In this document: positions 43,300-52,759 of the stretch, piece after piece
Layout: the number at the start of each line of letters is the position of its first letter
Numbering within the stretch: the first letter of the stretch is position 1
Assembly (NCBI RefSeq): GCF_003217495.1
Contig: NZ_QJSW01000014.1
Location: 1-64,000 of the forward strand
From: Paenibacillus barcinonensis
GTDB lineage: Bacteria; Bacillota; Bacilli; Paenibacillales; Paenibacillaceae
Direction: 5' to 3'
DNA: 64,000 nucleotides
Position numbers and translations under genes: made by a program
The notes under the pieces: generated by a model
The model's database searches: none
Seen by the model: only the letters and a program-made list of their open reading frames with translations
What the model was told of the DNA's origin: nothing

Positions 43300-44127
43300 T
43301 TAGAAATTAAAATTATCGGGATCGGAGCCAAAACGTTTAATTTCGTTCAGGCTGTTGATTTGTTCGATATCCTCAGCAGTTAACTCGAAGTCATACAGCT
43401 CGGTATTAGCCCGAATACGCTCGGGAGTTACCGATTTCGGAATGGTCACAATACCGTTCTGAAGGTCCCAACGCAGAATAACTTGTGCCGGAGACTTGCC
43501 ATACTTCGCAGCAATGTCCTGAAGCAAAGGATGCTCCATCAGATGGCCTTGTCCCAGCGGAGACCAGGCTTCAATCTGAATTTCGTGTTTGCTGCAGTAT
43601 TCACGCAGTTCCGTCTGGGTGAGAAGCGGATGAAGCTCAACCTGATTGACAGCAGGTTTCACGGTTGCATCCATCATCAGGTCCTCCAGATGATGAATCT
43701 GGAAATTGCTCACGCCGATGGCGCGTACACGTCCTTCTTTATATAGCTTTTCCAGCGCTCTCCAGCTGTCTTTATATTTGCCTTTGACAGGCCAGTGAAT
43801 CAGATAGAGATCGAGATAATCCAGCTCCAGGCGTTTCATGCTATCTTCGAAGGCAGCGAGTGTACTTTCATAGCCTTGGTCACTGTTCCACACTTTGGTT
43901 GTAATAAACAGATCCTCACGGGCCACACCGGCTTCACGAATACCCTGCGCCACACCCGTTTCGTTATTGTATACTTTGGCGGTATCAATGCTGCGGTATC
44001 CGGCCTCTATCGCTGTTTTTACTGCGTTTACGACCTCATCTCCATCCTTCACTTTGAATACGCCAAATCCAAGCCAAGGCATTTTGACTCCGTTATTAAG
44101 TGTTGTTGTGTCCTGAACGTGTTTCAT
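43300..44127 (-). CDS. Aldo/keto reductase
   Basis: 275 residues, full-length NADPH-dependent AKR. MPWLGFGVFKV, the catalytic Asp and Tyr in SIDTAKVYNNE, Lys in LFITTKVWN, and His in DLYLIHWP are all present. The C-terminal cofactor part is IPKSVTPERIRANTELYDFEL (IPKSVTPERIRANTEL). It reduces small aldehydes or ketones and is similar to the Bacillus YvgN/YtbE group. Single gene with its own ribosome site (GGAGGAATGAC on the minus strand). Confidence 0.92.
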   Translation of the reverse strand: MKHVQDTTTLNNGVKMPWLGFGVFKVKDGDEVVNAVKTAIEAGYRSIDTAKVYNNETGVAQGIREAGVAREDLFITTKVWNSDQGYESTLAAFEDSMKRLELDYLDLYLIHWPVKGKYKDSWRALEKLYKEGRVRAIGVSNFQIHHLEDLMMDATVKPAVNQVELHPLLTQTELREYCSKHEIQIEAWSPLGQGHLMEHPLLQDIAAKYGKSPAQVILRWDLQNGIVTIPKSVTPERIRANTELYDFELTAEDIEQINSLNEIKRFGSDPDNFNF

Positions 44128-44511
44128 GATCTGTCATTCCTCCTCTGATTCTTCGCTTTACCTGAAGTTATTACCCTGCAGCCTGGGAACCAATCGTATG
44201 TAGACCAGACTGTCCTCTCTTATTATACTAAAGTTTTCCTGCACATTAAAAAAGCATAGTGATTTCACAGGTGAAAAAGCTCCTGTTTTATCCTTTTCCG
44301 GCAGCGGCAGGTTTGGTTTTAGCGCTTCCGGGTGATAAGATGAATTATACGAGAAAAAGAATGAAGCGTGCTCAACACAGCGGCTCTTCATGAATCGGAA
44401 TCTGCCCAGTTGAGCAGTATGAAGCTTATACATAATTTTAACCATCAAGATGCGGTTTATCGGTAACAACCTCCGTGCCGCAAGATGAATGATAAAGGAG
44501 CAAGATGAATC
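44128..44511. other. Divergent intergenic region
   Basis: Between the aldo/keto reductase and DUF445 genes. I see no gene and no promoter that I could defend; only AAAGGAG ahead of 44512 is clear. Confidence 0.5.
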
Positions 44512-45768
44512 ATGGCTAAACCTAAAAAAACCAAAACAGCAGCAGCCTGGTCACTCGTAATTATGGGTGCCGGCTTTGCAGCATCTTTACCGTTTCAGGG
44601 CGTTCCCGTAGGTAAACTTCTGGTAGGGTCCTTTGAAGCCGGGCTGGTAGGTGGACTTGCAGACTGGTTTGCAGTTACAGCGTTGTTCCGCCATCCGCTC
44701 GGCATTCCCATCCCGCATACGGCACTGCTGCCAAAAAATCGGGATAAAATGACAGAAGGTCTGGTCTCTGCTGTTGAGAATAACCTGCTGAATAAGGATA
44801 GTATCACTGAGAAAATTGCCGGCTTCAAAGCAGCGGAGACAGTCCTTGATACGCTGGGGAGAGAGCTGCACAGTGACGGGATCAAAACAATGCTGGATAC
44901 GCTGTGCAAGCGTATTCTGGCAGGACTTCCGCTGGAGCAGATTGCTCCAATCGTTGCCAGAGAGATCAAGTCACAAGCCGGAGCGTTTGACTTGGGGCCG
45001 ATTCTGGAAAAGGCCGCAGTGCAGGTCACAGAACAAGGATATGATGCTCAGGCTCTGGACTATGCACTCAAGCAGGCGGAGGAGTGGCTGGTGCAGCCGG
45101 AGACGATTATGTTTCTGGGTGAGAGCGGCATGAAAGCAATCAGTGGTATTCAGATGAACGGACTCATGCAGTTTGCGATGAACGCATTCATGGGATATCT
45201 GAATGAGGACCGTCTAGGCGGCATTATTCAAGGATATCTTTTTGACCGGGTAGAGGATATGAAACGTGAGGGCAGTGCGCTGCGCTACAAAGTACTAAAT
45301 ATGCTGCGTACGCAGGCGTTGCGTCTTGCGGTAAGCGAGGCTGTGCAGGATGGCCTTAACGGCTGGAAGAACAATCTGCTGGATGGCTGGAATGCCGAGG
45401 AAACCGTGTTGAACAAGCTCACGGAGATGCGGGATAAAGCGCTGGTGGCGATGGAGGATGGTCGTTACGTAGATGCGTATGCACTACCTGCAATCGAGAA
45501 AGTTCTGGCTGATCTGCGTGCAGATGAAGCATTAATGACAGGTATGAATGCGAAGATTGTAGAAGGCGTCACCACGCTGCTGGAGAAAAACCATTCCAAA
45601 ATCGGGAATCTCGTTCGTGAAAATGTAGATAAAATGGACAATGCTTCGCTCATCTCGCTAATTGAAGACAAGGTGGGGCAGGATCTGCAGTGGATTCGGA
45701 TCAACGGCGCAGTGACCGGCTTTATTATCGGGGTTGTGCTGACTGCGCTGCGGATGGTGCTTGAGTAA
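44512..45768 (+). CDS. DUF445 membrane-associated protein
   Basis: 418 residues. The N-terminal membrane segment (WSLVIMGAGFAASLPF) is followed by GSFEAGLVGGLADWFAVTALFRHPLGIPIPHTALLPKNRD (key part GGLADWFAVTALFRHPLGIP), the DUF445/YjiN signature. The middle is helical. A C-terminal membrane segment (INGAVTGFIIGVVLTALRMV) ends the protein. The family is bound to the membrane at both ends; its function is unknown. Monocistronic, with a strong terminator at 45804-45836. Confidence 0.88.
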   Translation: MAKPKKTKTAAAWSLVIMGAGFAASLPFQGVPVGKLLVGSFEAGLVGGLADWFAVTALFRHPLGIPIPHTALLPKNRDKMTEGLVSAVENNLLNKDSITEKIAGFKAAETVLDTLGRELHSDGIKTMLDTLCKRILAGLPLEQIAPIVAREIKSQAGAFDLGPILEKAAVQVTEQGYDAQALDYALKQAEEWLVQPETIMFLGESGMKAISGIQMNGLMQFAMNAFMGYLNEDRLGGIIQGYLFDRVEDMKREGSALRYKVLNMLRTQALRLAVSEAVQDGLNGWKNNLLDGWNAEETVLNKLTEMRDKALVAMEDGRYVDAYALPAIEKVLADLRADEALMTGMNAKIVEGVTTLLEKNHSKIGNLVRENVDKMDNASLISLIEDKVGQDLQWIRINGAVTGFIIGVVLTALRMVLE

Positions 45769-45803
45769 TAAGGCAGGGCTGGCCACAAGCTGGCTGGTGG
45801 ACA

Positions 45804-45836
45804 ACAAGAGCCGCTCTTATCAGAGCAGGCTCTTGT
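45804..45836 (+). terminator. Terminator after DUF445 gene
   Basis: A 9-bp outer stem (45804-45812 with 45828-45836) and a 5-bp inner stem (45813-45817 with 45822-45826) form a nearly continuous hairpin with loop TATC, followed by a short T-rich stretch. Confidence 0.75.
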
Positions 45837-45839
45837 TTG

Positions 45840-46183
45840 GTAATTGGGGTCAATGAGACATGTCATTTCGTTTCACATCAGGATAGCAAGGTTTAGAATT
45901 GCAGGATGTATTCAAACCAATGAAGGCTTTCTTTTTGACACCCAGAGGTGTTAGGGAGGACGTTTTTGCTTTGAGATGGAAAAATTCAGTCCGGGCTGAT
46001 ACAAAGGTATGGGAAGAGGGTAATATACACCCAAATATAGGCATGAATCATCTAGGAAAAAAGTTTCAGGAAAACGCTCCTGTGAGCCGATGTGTCGTAT
46101 GTTGATTTTGTACTATGATGCATGTAACAGTTGAGAGGGGCGTTTTTTACATATAAGGGTTTAAGCCAAAAGGGGGAATTGCT
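45840..46183. other. Intergenic region without a supported gene
   Basis: Open frames on both strands are short and lack ribosome sites. Nothing beyond an AAAAGGGGGAA ribosome site at its end (46169-46177) is clear. Confidence 0.5.
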
Positions 46184-46201
46184 ATTCCGCGCACAAGATG
46201 G

Positions 46202-46543
46202 ATGAAAGGTTTATTTGCACTGATGATGGTGTTTACTATATTACTGGGAGGGTGTCAGAAGATGACCGAAAGTGAGAAACAGGCGTTGTACCAAGAGGCT
46301 GAGAAGGTTGTGGTACAGCATTTCAAAGAAAAGTTTGATCTGGATGTTGTCATTACAAGCAAAGAGCTGCTGCCAGAGATGGCGATGTCGCAGATTGGAC
46401 TTAAAGGGCATGTAAAGGATCATACGGACCAGAGCTTTGGCATCTCGTATGATTATAAGAAAAAAATCACTAAAAATCTCGTGATTAGTCCAGAAATCGA
46501 GGAAGTGATCCGGGCCAAAGGACATGATCCATACGCCAAATAA
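46202..46543 (+). CDS. Small lipoprotein (DUF1433-like)
   Basis: 113 residues from ATG 46202. The signal peptide ends at LLGGC (Cys18), so it is a lipoprotein. The mature part (EAEKVVVQHFKEKFDLDVVI, then HVKDHTDQSFGISYDYKK) resembles small DUF1433-type lipoproteins that often sit beside secreted toxin genes. AAAAGGGGG lies 26 bases upstream of this ATG but six bases before an in-frame ATT (46184), so a rare ATT start adding IPRTRW is possible. It is followed 16 bp later by the lipase-like gene and may be its immunity or accessory protein. Confidence 0.7.
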   Translation: MKGLFALMMVFTILLGGCQKMTESEKQALYQEAEKVVVQHFKEKFDLDVVITSKELLPEMAMSQIGLKGHVKDHTDQSFGISYDYKKKITKNLVISPEIEEVIRAKGHDPYAK

Positions 46544-46559
46544 AGGGGAGGTGCAGTGA

Positions 46560-47900
46560 GTGAGTAACGGCAGGAATATTGATGACGAAACGTATAAAAC
46601 GCTGTCAGAGTTAGCTTATCAGGATCAGAAGACAGGTGACCGCTTGACAGAGCTTCCAGGTTGGGAAGTGCTGGAGGGCACGGAGGGCGACAAGCTGTCC
46701 GGCTTTGATGCCGTAACGTTCTACAACCCGGAGACGAAGGAAGCTGTGATTGCGTACCGGGGAACAGAAGGCAGTGCGCCTCTTGATCGCTCCATACCTG
46801 ACTTCGTGATGGATGCTCGTATTGGGGGCGGAGAATTAATTCGTAAAGGACAACAGGAGGCTACGAGAGCTGTCGACAATCTGACGCCGGAATGGCTTGA
46901 CAAGGGTGTTCAGCATGTCAAGGATGTCACAGGGGTATCCAGGGTGGAAGGCTGGGCAGGTGAGCGATTAAGAGATGCGGAGAATTGGGCGGGCGACCGT
47001 GTGAAGGATATCGAGAGAACGCTATCCCCTACGGGTTGGGCTAACCAGATGTATCACTCTGAGAACTACGCAAACCGCATGAAGGATAAGTATAGTGATC
47101 TGAATTTTTCCCTGACCGGGCATTCTCTTGGGGGTGGCGATGCACAGTATGCATCTGCTTATACGGGTCTTCCAGCTGTTACTTTCAGTGCACCGTCCGT
47201 TATGGGGAATCTGACCCCTGAAATGCGCCGCAGAGTGGAGGCGGGCGAGCTTGATGGTCAGGTCACAAATTATGCCAGTCCAGGAGATCTGGTCGCCAGC
47301 GGAGCGTTAGGTGGATATGATCGTCATGTGGGCTCTACGTATTATATAGATTCCAATTATGCGGATGCGAACGATGGCGTAAGTCTGATTGATAAGGTGA
47401 AGGATACATTTGGTGGAAAAAACTATCACAGCTTGGATCAGTATGACTTCAAGAACGGATATATCTCCAATGATTTGTATGATCCGGTTACGGGCGAGCG
47501 CGTTCGTTACTCACCAAGGCTTATGGAGAATCTGGGGCCGCTTGGTAAAGCGATAGGTCCGTTGGGCTTGGGACTGGGTGCAGGCAAAGGCATGGCCGGG
47601 GTACTTGGGTCTGGTCTGATCCAGGTCACGCCGGAAGAGCTGAAAAGCGTCGCTTCCCGATGGAAGCAGAATGCTTTGCAGTGTAATGCGGAGCTTAATC
47701 AGGTGCGGACACGTATGGCCCAATATTTGCATTCGAGCCGAAGCCGCAGGCTGGAGCCTATCGTAACGCAGCTGGATGCATCCATTCAGGAGCTGAGCAC
47801 ATGGCATATGAAACATACAAGCCAGTTCCTGACCTTTATTGAAGAGAAGGCGGAGGCCTTCCGGCAGGCGGATGAAAGCCCGGTTCGTCATTTTAACTGA
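46560..47900 (+). CDS. Secreted lipase-like protein with WXG-like tail (type VII substrate)
   Basis: 446 residues from GTG 46560, eight bases after AAAGGGGAGG. No Sec signal peptide. An alpha/beta-hydrolase domain of lipase class 3 type is centred on FSLTGHSLGGGDAQYASAYT (nucleophile Ser in GHSLGG). Asp in ASPGDLVAS and a His in YHSLDQYDF are candidates for the triad. The last ~90 residues (VTPEELKSVASRWKQNALQC to FIEEKAEAFRQAD) form a helical hairpin like WXG100/LXG modules. The first gene in the window has a similar helical end. A secreted lipase or phospholipase effector is inferred, with a WXG100-like partner encoded next. Confidence 0.75.
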   Translation: MSNGRNIDDETYKTLSELAYQDQKTGDRLTELPGWEVLEGTEGDKLSGFDAVTFYNPETKEAVIAYRGTEGSAPLDRSIPDFVMDARIGGGELIRKGQQEATRAVDNLTPEWLDKGVQHVKDVTGVSRVEGWAGERLRDAENWAGDRVKDIERTLSPTGWANQMYHSENYANRMKDKYSDLNFSLTGHSLGGGDAQYASAYTGLPAVTFSAPSVMGNLTPEMRRRVEAGELDGQVTNYASPGDLVASGALGGYDRHVGSTYYIDSNYADANDGVSLIDKVKDTFGGKNYHSLDQYDFKNGYISNDLYDPVTGERVRYSPRLMENLGPLGKAIGPLGLGLGAGKGMAGVLGSGLIQVTPEELKSVASRWKQNALQCNAELNQVRTRMAQYLHSSRSRRLEPIVTQLDASIQELSTWHMKHTSQFLTFIEEKAEAFRQADESPVRHFN

Positions 47901-47968
47901 GTCCCGCCCGTTCGAGTGAAGTGCGAGCAGTCGATGTTAGAAGTGTGCATATAAGGGGAGGGGTGCAA

Positions 47969-48241
47969 GTGAGCGGACAATTACTGGTGGAACTGAATGA
48001 CCTGCGGATTGCGGAAAAAGAACTGACACAGCTGCTTGTTCGTCTGCAAGCAGATGAGCAGGAGGCCAGAGCGCTTTACAGCCGCTTGAACGATTGGAAA
48101 GGGCAGTCTGCCAACTATACGAGGCAGCAGATTGAAGAATTCTTCGCAGGTCTCGCCAAGCGTATTCAATCAATTGAAATGCAGAAGCGGAGCTTGAATC
48201 AGTACATTGAAGTGATGATTCAAACGGATCAGCAGCGCTAA
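47969..48241 (+). CDS. WXG100-like (ESAT-6 family) small protein
   Basis: GTG 47969 follows AGGGGAGGGG at six bases; 90 residues. Two long helices are joined by a turn containing NDWKGQSAN, with the W-x-G motif of WXG100 proteins. Such proteins are secreted by, or guide partners to, type VII secretion. It directly follows the lipase-like substrate gene and ends at the terminator 48291-48342, so the three genes 46202-48241 form one transcript. Secretion apparatus genes are not in the window. Confidence 0.75.
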   Translation: MSGQLLVELNDLRIAEKELTQLLVRLQADEQEARALYSRLNDWKGQSANYTRQQIEEFFAGLAKRIQSIEMQKRSLNQYIEVMIQTDQQR

Positions 48242-48290
48242 ACACCAACGTGTACTGCCACATTGCGGATGGCATACATCGTATGAAATA

Positions 48291-48342
48291 AAAAGGAGTC
48301 TTGCACCAGAGGGATGTTCCCTTAGGGCGCAGACTCCTTTTT
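48291..48342. terminator. Bidirectional terminator
   Basis: AAAAGGAGTCT (48291-48301) pairs with AGACTCCTTTT (48331-48341), with a loop that can fold further. It lies between the convergent WXG100-like and ycnI-like genes. Confidence 0.85.
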
Positions 48343-48394
48343 ACATGAGAATTCGCTATTCATTCAATTATGACACGGCATATTTAAGTGTGAA

Positions 48395-49210
48395 TTAACG
48401 CTTTTTGCGACGTGTTGCGAGTGCGATGCCCAGGAAGGACATGATCAAAGCCAGAATGGAGACGATCAGCGTTGCTTGCTGAAGCTTCAGCGTTCCCGTA
48501 TCCGTATCTGTGTTGTTAGGTTGACCTTTTACGGTATCTGAGAGGGCATCGCCCAGCGTGGTGTCATCATTCGCTTTTTTGCCATCGCTCGAAGTGTCAG
48601 AGGCTGTATTGTTGGATGTGCCACCTGACGTGTTGCCAGCTGTACCTGCACTGTCATGTCCCGCCCCTGCTGTACCCGAGCTGTGATGGTCATCTCCAGC
48701 TGCACCAGTGCCGGCAGCGACCGGTTCTTCACTAATCGTGGTGATGCTGTGGGGATTGCTGTCGCCAGGCTGGCCTGTCCATTCTACAATGCTTCCATCG
48801 CTGTAGTATTGAAACGCATCCCACGCTACTTTTGCTTCAGTCTTCGGGTTCTGTGCAACAAAGTTGAATTGCTGGAACTGTCCAGCCATAATCCCTTGGT
48901 TATCTCCGTCAACCTCCCACGTAATGGAGGTTACTTCGTTCGAGTCATTTTTTTCGGTTGAAATTTTCCAGCCCGTAAGCGGCTGATATTGCTTGAACGC
49001 AACCTCTTTCGGAATTTTCAGTGTGATTTTGGTGGTTGGCAGTTCTTTCTCGGATGGCACCTTAATGGTGTACATCTGCCATGCACTTGTCTGTGCGTTG
49101 GACGGATTTACCGTAACGTGAGCGCTGGCAAAGCTGGCAAACAGCAGAAATGCTGCTGCACCTGCTGCTACCGTTGATGTAAGCTTGGATACCCATGATG
49201 TTTTCTTCAT
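48395..49210 (-). CDS. ycnI: YcnI-like copper-binding surface protein
   Basis: The start ATG at 49210 (MKKTSW) has GAGAGGGG at ten bases; 271 residues. The signal peptide is cleaved after ASA, leaving HVTVNPSNA with an N-terminal His, the copper ligand of the YcnI (DUF1775) domain. WQMYTIKVPSEKELPTTKI and VEWTGQPGDSNPHSI are conserved parts. A Ser/Thr/Gly/Asp-rich linker and a C-terminal membrane anchor (SILALIMSFLGIALATRRKKR tail) follow. It is made in one operon with the CopC/CopD-like gene upstream on this strand, supporting copper acquisition. Confidence 0.9.
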   Translation of the reverse strand: MKKTSWVSKLTSTVAAGAAAFLLFASFASAHVTVNPSNAQTSAWQMYTIKVPSEKELPTTKITLKIPKEVAFKQYQPLTGWKISTEKNDSNEVTSITWEVDGDNQGIMAGQFQQFNFVAQNPKTEAKVAWDAFQYYSDGSIVEWTGQPGDSNPHSITTISEEPVAAGTGAAGDDHHSSGTAGAGHDSAGTAGNTSGGTSNNTASDTSSDGKKANDDTTLGDALSDTVKGQPNNTDTDTGTLKLQQATLIVSILALIMSFLGIALATRRKKR

Positions 49211-49276
49211 ATTCATAACCCCTCTCAATTCGTTGTAAAATATATGTTGTCCTGCTCAGGTCATTTAAGACATGAA

Positions 49277-50992
49277 CTATGGCTTGGCTGCATTGATCTT
49301 GAACTCGGCATCGAGCGCATCGAGCGATCGTGTCAGCGCATGCACTTTAATGCTCCAATTTCCGGGCATGGAGATGTAGTCATCTGCCTTGTAGATGCCG
49401 GTATCATTCTTCGGAATGGTGATTTCGTAAATGCCCATGTCCATATCCAGATGCGTCAGGGACAACGTGATCTGTTCGAGGTCCTTGATCACACTGCCGT
49501 CGGCTTTTTTGATGCCGACTTCGAACTGGTTCTCTCCCGTCACGTTTGGACTGACCTGAAGTGTGATTACTGAGCCATCCTCTGTTGTCTCTGTGCCTTG
49601 ATAAGGTCCGGCTGACGCTGGCTGGCCAGGAGAAAGATGGGTCAGGATTGCCGCCAGTGCAAGTACAATGGCACCTGTAGCGAGTTCAGCCTTCAGGCTG
49701 CCGGATAGGCGTGCTCCCGTAGCGGCTCTTGCCCGCTTGGCATGATATCCTGCGAACGCAAGCATCACGAGAAGCAGCACGATTTTGCCAATCAGCACAA
49801 GCCCGTAGGCTGTCGTGAAGAGGGACTTAAACATCGGTGCAGGCAGGATGACGAGACTGCTATAGATGCCGGTAGCGACTAGAATGGCAACGGCACCAAT
49901 CCCCCAAGCCATAAATCTGCGTAGCGTAGCCCAGTATATCTCACCGCGTACCTTGGCAGGCAGCCGGTTCGTCAGCAGAGGCAGGCATACCGCCATGGCG
50001 GTGAGAGCTCCGATCCAGAACGCAGCGGCCACCAGATGGATAAAATCCATGGTCACGGCAAGCACGCGCTGCTCCGCAGCAGCGGGATGCCCGGTCATGG
50101 CGTGTGTGAGCAGCCAGCCCAGTACAAGCAGTAACGTTCCGTATGAAGACCAGATGCGCACACGTATAGTTCGGTCGAGATCATAACCTGATAAAAGTGT
50201 AACGGCGATCAGCAGGGCGATTAGCATCTGTAGCATCCAGGTCTGTCCAAAGGCGGTCAGCTTGAGTGCGCTGCCCATCAAAGCCCAGCTGAATTGATTC
50301 AGCTCCACACCAGATTCGTACAGGGTGTTCAGTGGCAGGCTTACCAGTGCGGCGAAGGATGCAGCACCGTAGCTAATCCACATCAGCTTGTAGCTGCCAG
50401 GTACATCCATCGGTTCTCGCTGAAGCGATGCGGGGGCGATTCTCAGCATGAGAAAGGCCAGAGCTCCCAGCATGATCGACAGTCCGAGATACTGAATCCA
50501 GTCGGTAAACGAAACGATCCATTTCAGGGGTCCTCCGGCTGCACCTGAACCGGACGCAAGGTCCTTCAGACCGACAGGTGAGCCGGAGGGTTCGCCGATA
50601 TGGAACACATACGCTCCAGAGATGGGATGGCCATCCGCAGATACTGCTTTCCAGCTGACCGCATACGTACCGTTGCCAAGCCCGGTGCGTAAACCGGTTT
50701 CCAGAATATGCGGGCGCTGCGGGTCAATCTGTACGTTGCCGTCGCCTGCCGGATTGCCATCCGGGTCGGTAATTTTAATATCATAAAAGGCGGTCTGTAG
50801 TGATTCGTTAAACTCCAGCGTCAGTCGCTGAGGTGCGGTGACGAGCAATTCATTTTCCTCCGGCGATGACTTCACAACATAAGCATGTGCAGATGCCCAT
50901 TGCGGCATCACAAGGCAGAACACCAGCAGCAGGCTGGTGAGCAGTATCCAATGACGCTTGCTCCATCGCAGGTTCAAGCTTCTTGTATTCAA
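49277..50992 (-). CDS. ycnJ: YcnJ-like CopC-CopD copper import protein
   Basis: 571 residues. The signal peptide ends ASA, and the mature protein starts HAYVVKSSPEENELL, the CopC domain with its N-terminal His. KAVSADGHPISGAYVFHI is the second ligand part. Eight or so membrane segments of CopD follow. The soluble C-terminal ~110 residues (VITLQVSPNVTGENQFEVGI; HLDMDMGIYEI) resemble a YtkA/FixH-like beta domain. The three-part order is that of B. subtilis YcnJ. It is the first gene of the operon; ycnI follows after 66 bp. A YcnK-type repressor gene is not present. Confidence 0.9.
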   Translation of the reverse strand: MNTRSLNLRWSKRHWILLTSLLLVFCLVMPQWASAHAYVVKSSPEENELLVTAPQRLTLEFNESLQTAFYDIKITDPDGNPAGDGNVQIDPQRPHILETGLRTGLGNGTYAVSWKAVSADGHPISGAYVFHIGEPSGSPVGLKDLASGSGAAGGPLKWIVSFTDWIQYLGLSIMLGALAFLMLRIAPASLQREPMDVPGSYKLMWISYGAASFAALVSLPLNTLYESGVELNQFSWALMGSALKLTAFGQTWMLQMLIALLIAVTLLSGYDLDRTIRVRIWSSYGTLLLVLGWLLTHAMTGHPAAAEQRVLAVTMDFIHLVAAAFWIGALTAMAVCLPLLTNRLPAKVRGEIYWATLRRFMAWGIGAVAILVATGIYSSLVILPAPMFKSLFTTAYGLVLIGKIVLLLVMLAFAGYHAKRARAATGARLSGSLKAELATGAIVLALAAILTHLSPGQPASAGPYQGTETTEDGSVITLQVSPNVTGENQFEVGIKKADGSVIKDLEQITLSLTHLDMDMGIYEITIPKNDTGIYKADDYISMPGNWSIKVHALTRSLDALDAEFKINAAKP

Positions 50993-51270
50993 AAATTCAT
51001 CACCCTCAGGTTATAGATTTGCAGTTTATTCCCATAATTGTTCATTCGCGCACAATCTATACCATTATAACTTTGTCCAAAATAAAGGCGTATGACTACA
51101 TTGGGCTATATAAAATCATAGATTACCGCATAATTGTGACAAATGCATGAAATGAAATATGTGATGCTGGTGCGCTGTTACATTGCGCACAGCATCACAT
51201 GCTGAACGTATGGTATCCTCCATTGCTCGTGTGTTTGGATAATTCTGGCGTGTGCACGGTTCGTGACACG

Positions 51271-51927
51271 TTACTTACGCGACTTGCGTCCGGCAAGTCC
51301 GCTCTCCAGCGCATAACGTGTAAGCTGAACCCGGTTCTCCAGCTGCAACTTTTGCAAAATGTTTTTTAGATGATTCTTCACCGTCTGATCGGAGATGCCT
51401 AACTGCTCGGCTATTTCGCGATTGGTATATCCGGCTGATACCCACTGTAGGATCTCCAGTTCACGGGCCGTTAACGGATTTTCCTGTATCTCCTCATGAC
51501 GGGGGGATGGAAACTCCTGCAAAATGCGGTACGCCAGCTCCTTGCTGAGTGGTGCATCGTCACTGACAATTGCTCGAAGGTATTCAAGCCAGGTGGAGGG
51601 AGACAGATTTTTGCGCAAATAACCTTGAGCTCCTTGCTTCAATGCTTCAAAGAGGTAGGTGACATCATCTGATACGGTCACCATTACGATGATAACGTAT
51701 GGGAAACGCAGCTTGATCTGTCTCGTTGCCTCCAGTCCATCCATATCGGGCATCTGAACATCCATTAGAATCAGGTCAGGCATCCACTGCTCTGTTTGCT
51801 CCAGTGCTTCTTGACCGTTTCTCGCGATGCCAATGACCTCAAACAGGCTATCCTCCGATAAAATGCTGCAGATCGCTTCACGTGCATGCGCATGATCGTC
51901 CACGACAAGTACACGAACCCGTTCCAT
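51271..51927 (-). CDS. NarL/LuxR-type response regulator
   Basis: About 218 residues from ATG 51927 (MERVRVLVVDDHAHARE), with GGAAAGGGG ten bases upstream inside the kinase gene end. The receiver Asp is in DLILMDVQMPDMDG, and Lys is in GAQGYLRKNL. The C-terminal LuxR HTH is LTARELEILQWVSAGYTN followed by REIAEQLGISDQTVKNHLKN (first part LTARELEILQ). The partner kinase gene is one base upstream. The target is unknown; no target gene is directly adjacent on this strand. Confidence 0.92.
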   Translation of the reverse strand: MERVRVLVVDDHAHAREAICSILSEDSLFEVIGIARNGQEALEQTEQWMPDLILMDVQMPDMDGLEATRQIKLRFPYVIIVMVTVSDDVTYLFEALKQGAQGYLRKNLSPSTWLEYLRAIVSDDAPLSKELAYRILQEFPSPRHEEIQENPLTARELEILQWVSAGYTNREIAEQLGISDQTVKNHLKNILQKLQLENRVQLTRYALESGLAGRKSRK

Positions 51928-51928
51928 A

Positions 51929-52759
51929 TTATGTTCGCCCCTTTCCAATGATCATTCGCGTATCACCGGGCCTGGATTCCAGTCGGAATGACCAGCCCAT
52001 CTGCTCGGCTCGCTCCTTTGTGATTCGCAGGCCATAGCGGTCTTTCAGCAGCATCGGGTCTCCCTGTAGGCCAATGCCATTGTCCTGAATCTGAATGAGC
52101 CAGTCGGAGACGCTACCTTCGGCATGTACCTGCACCTTGGAAGCCTTGGCGTGCTTGCGTACGTTCAGGAGTGCTTCCCGAATACAGGCCAGCAGCTCCA
52201 CTTGTTCTTTGGCGGAGAGAGAAATTTCAGTCCAGTGCCACTGCATGTCTGCTTCAGGTACAGTATCGCTGACGATGGATTCAACCTGCACTTGCAGGGC
52301 AATTGCTTCAGGATCAGCGGTGGGAGAAGGCACATAACGCAACTGAGCAATGGACTGTCTTACATATGTATTGACCTCATGTACCGTTTTCTGAATCTCG
52401 CGGATGTCTTGCTCATGATTGGTCCCGCTGAGGCTGCGTCCGGCTTTATCTGCTTTGACAGAGAGCAGGAACAAGGATTGTGAGATGCCGTCATGCAGTT
52501 CACGGGCCAGCTGATCGCGGGCTTCGAGAGCAGTCTTGGATGCCCGCTCCTGCTCCAGAGCGGCCCTTGCACTTTCCAGCATGCGGAACAAACGGCTCAG
52601 CAACGTCACACTGACAAGATAAACGATGACAGGTGTCAGCCAGTTTCCGGCATCCATTGACAGATAAGGCATTAGAAACTGGTGGCGAATATATTCCCAT
52701 AGCCCTACCGTAATGGTGGGGATGAGCAAAATCATCCATTTAATCTGTTTGTAAGACAT
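51929..52759 (-). CDS. NarL-type sensor histidine kinase (HisKA_3)
   Basis: 276 residues. There are two N-terminal membrane segments (WMILLIPTITVGLWEYI and WLTPVIVYLVSVTLL) with a very short outside loop, so it senses the membrane or an inside signal. The phosphorylated His is in LARELHDGISQSLFLL. The ATPase part has EALLNVRKHAKASKV and IQDNGIGL. It pairs with the LuxR-type regulator that follows. Confidence 0.9.
   Translation of the reverse strand: MSYKQIKWMILLIPTITVGLWEYIRHQFLMPYLSMDAGNWLTPVIVYLVSVTLLSRLFRMLESARAALEQERASKTALEARDQLARELHDGISQSLFLLSVKADKAGRSLSGTNHEQDIREIQKTVHEVNTYVRQSIAQLRYVPSPTADPEAIALQVQVESIVSDTVPEADMQWHWTEISLSAKEQVELLACIREALLNVRKHAKASKVQVHAEGSVSDWLIQIQDNGIGLQGDPMLLKDRYGLRITKERAEQMGWSFRLESRPGDTRMIIGKGRT

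Noticed and set aside
45899..46105. Possible 68-codon gene between DUF445 and the small lipoprotein
   Set aside because: No ribosome site, unremarkable composition, and an equally long frame on the other strand.
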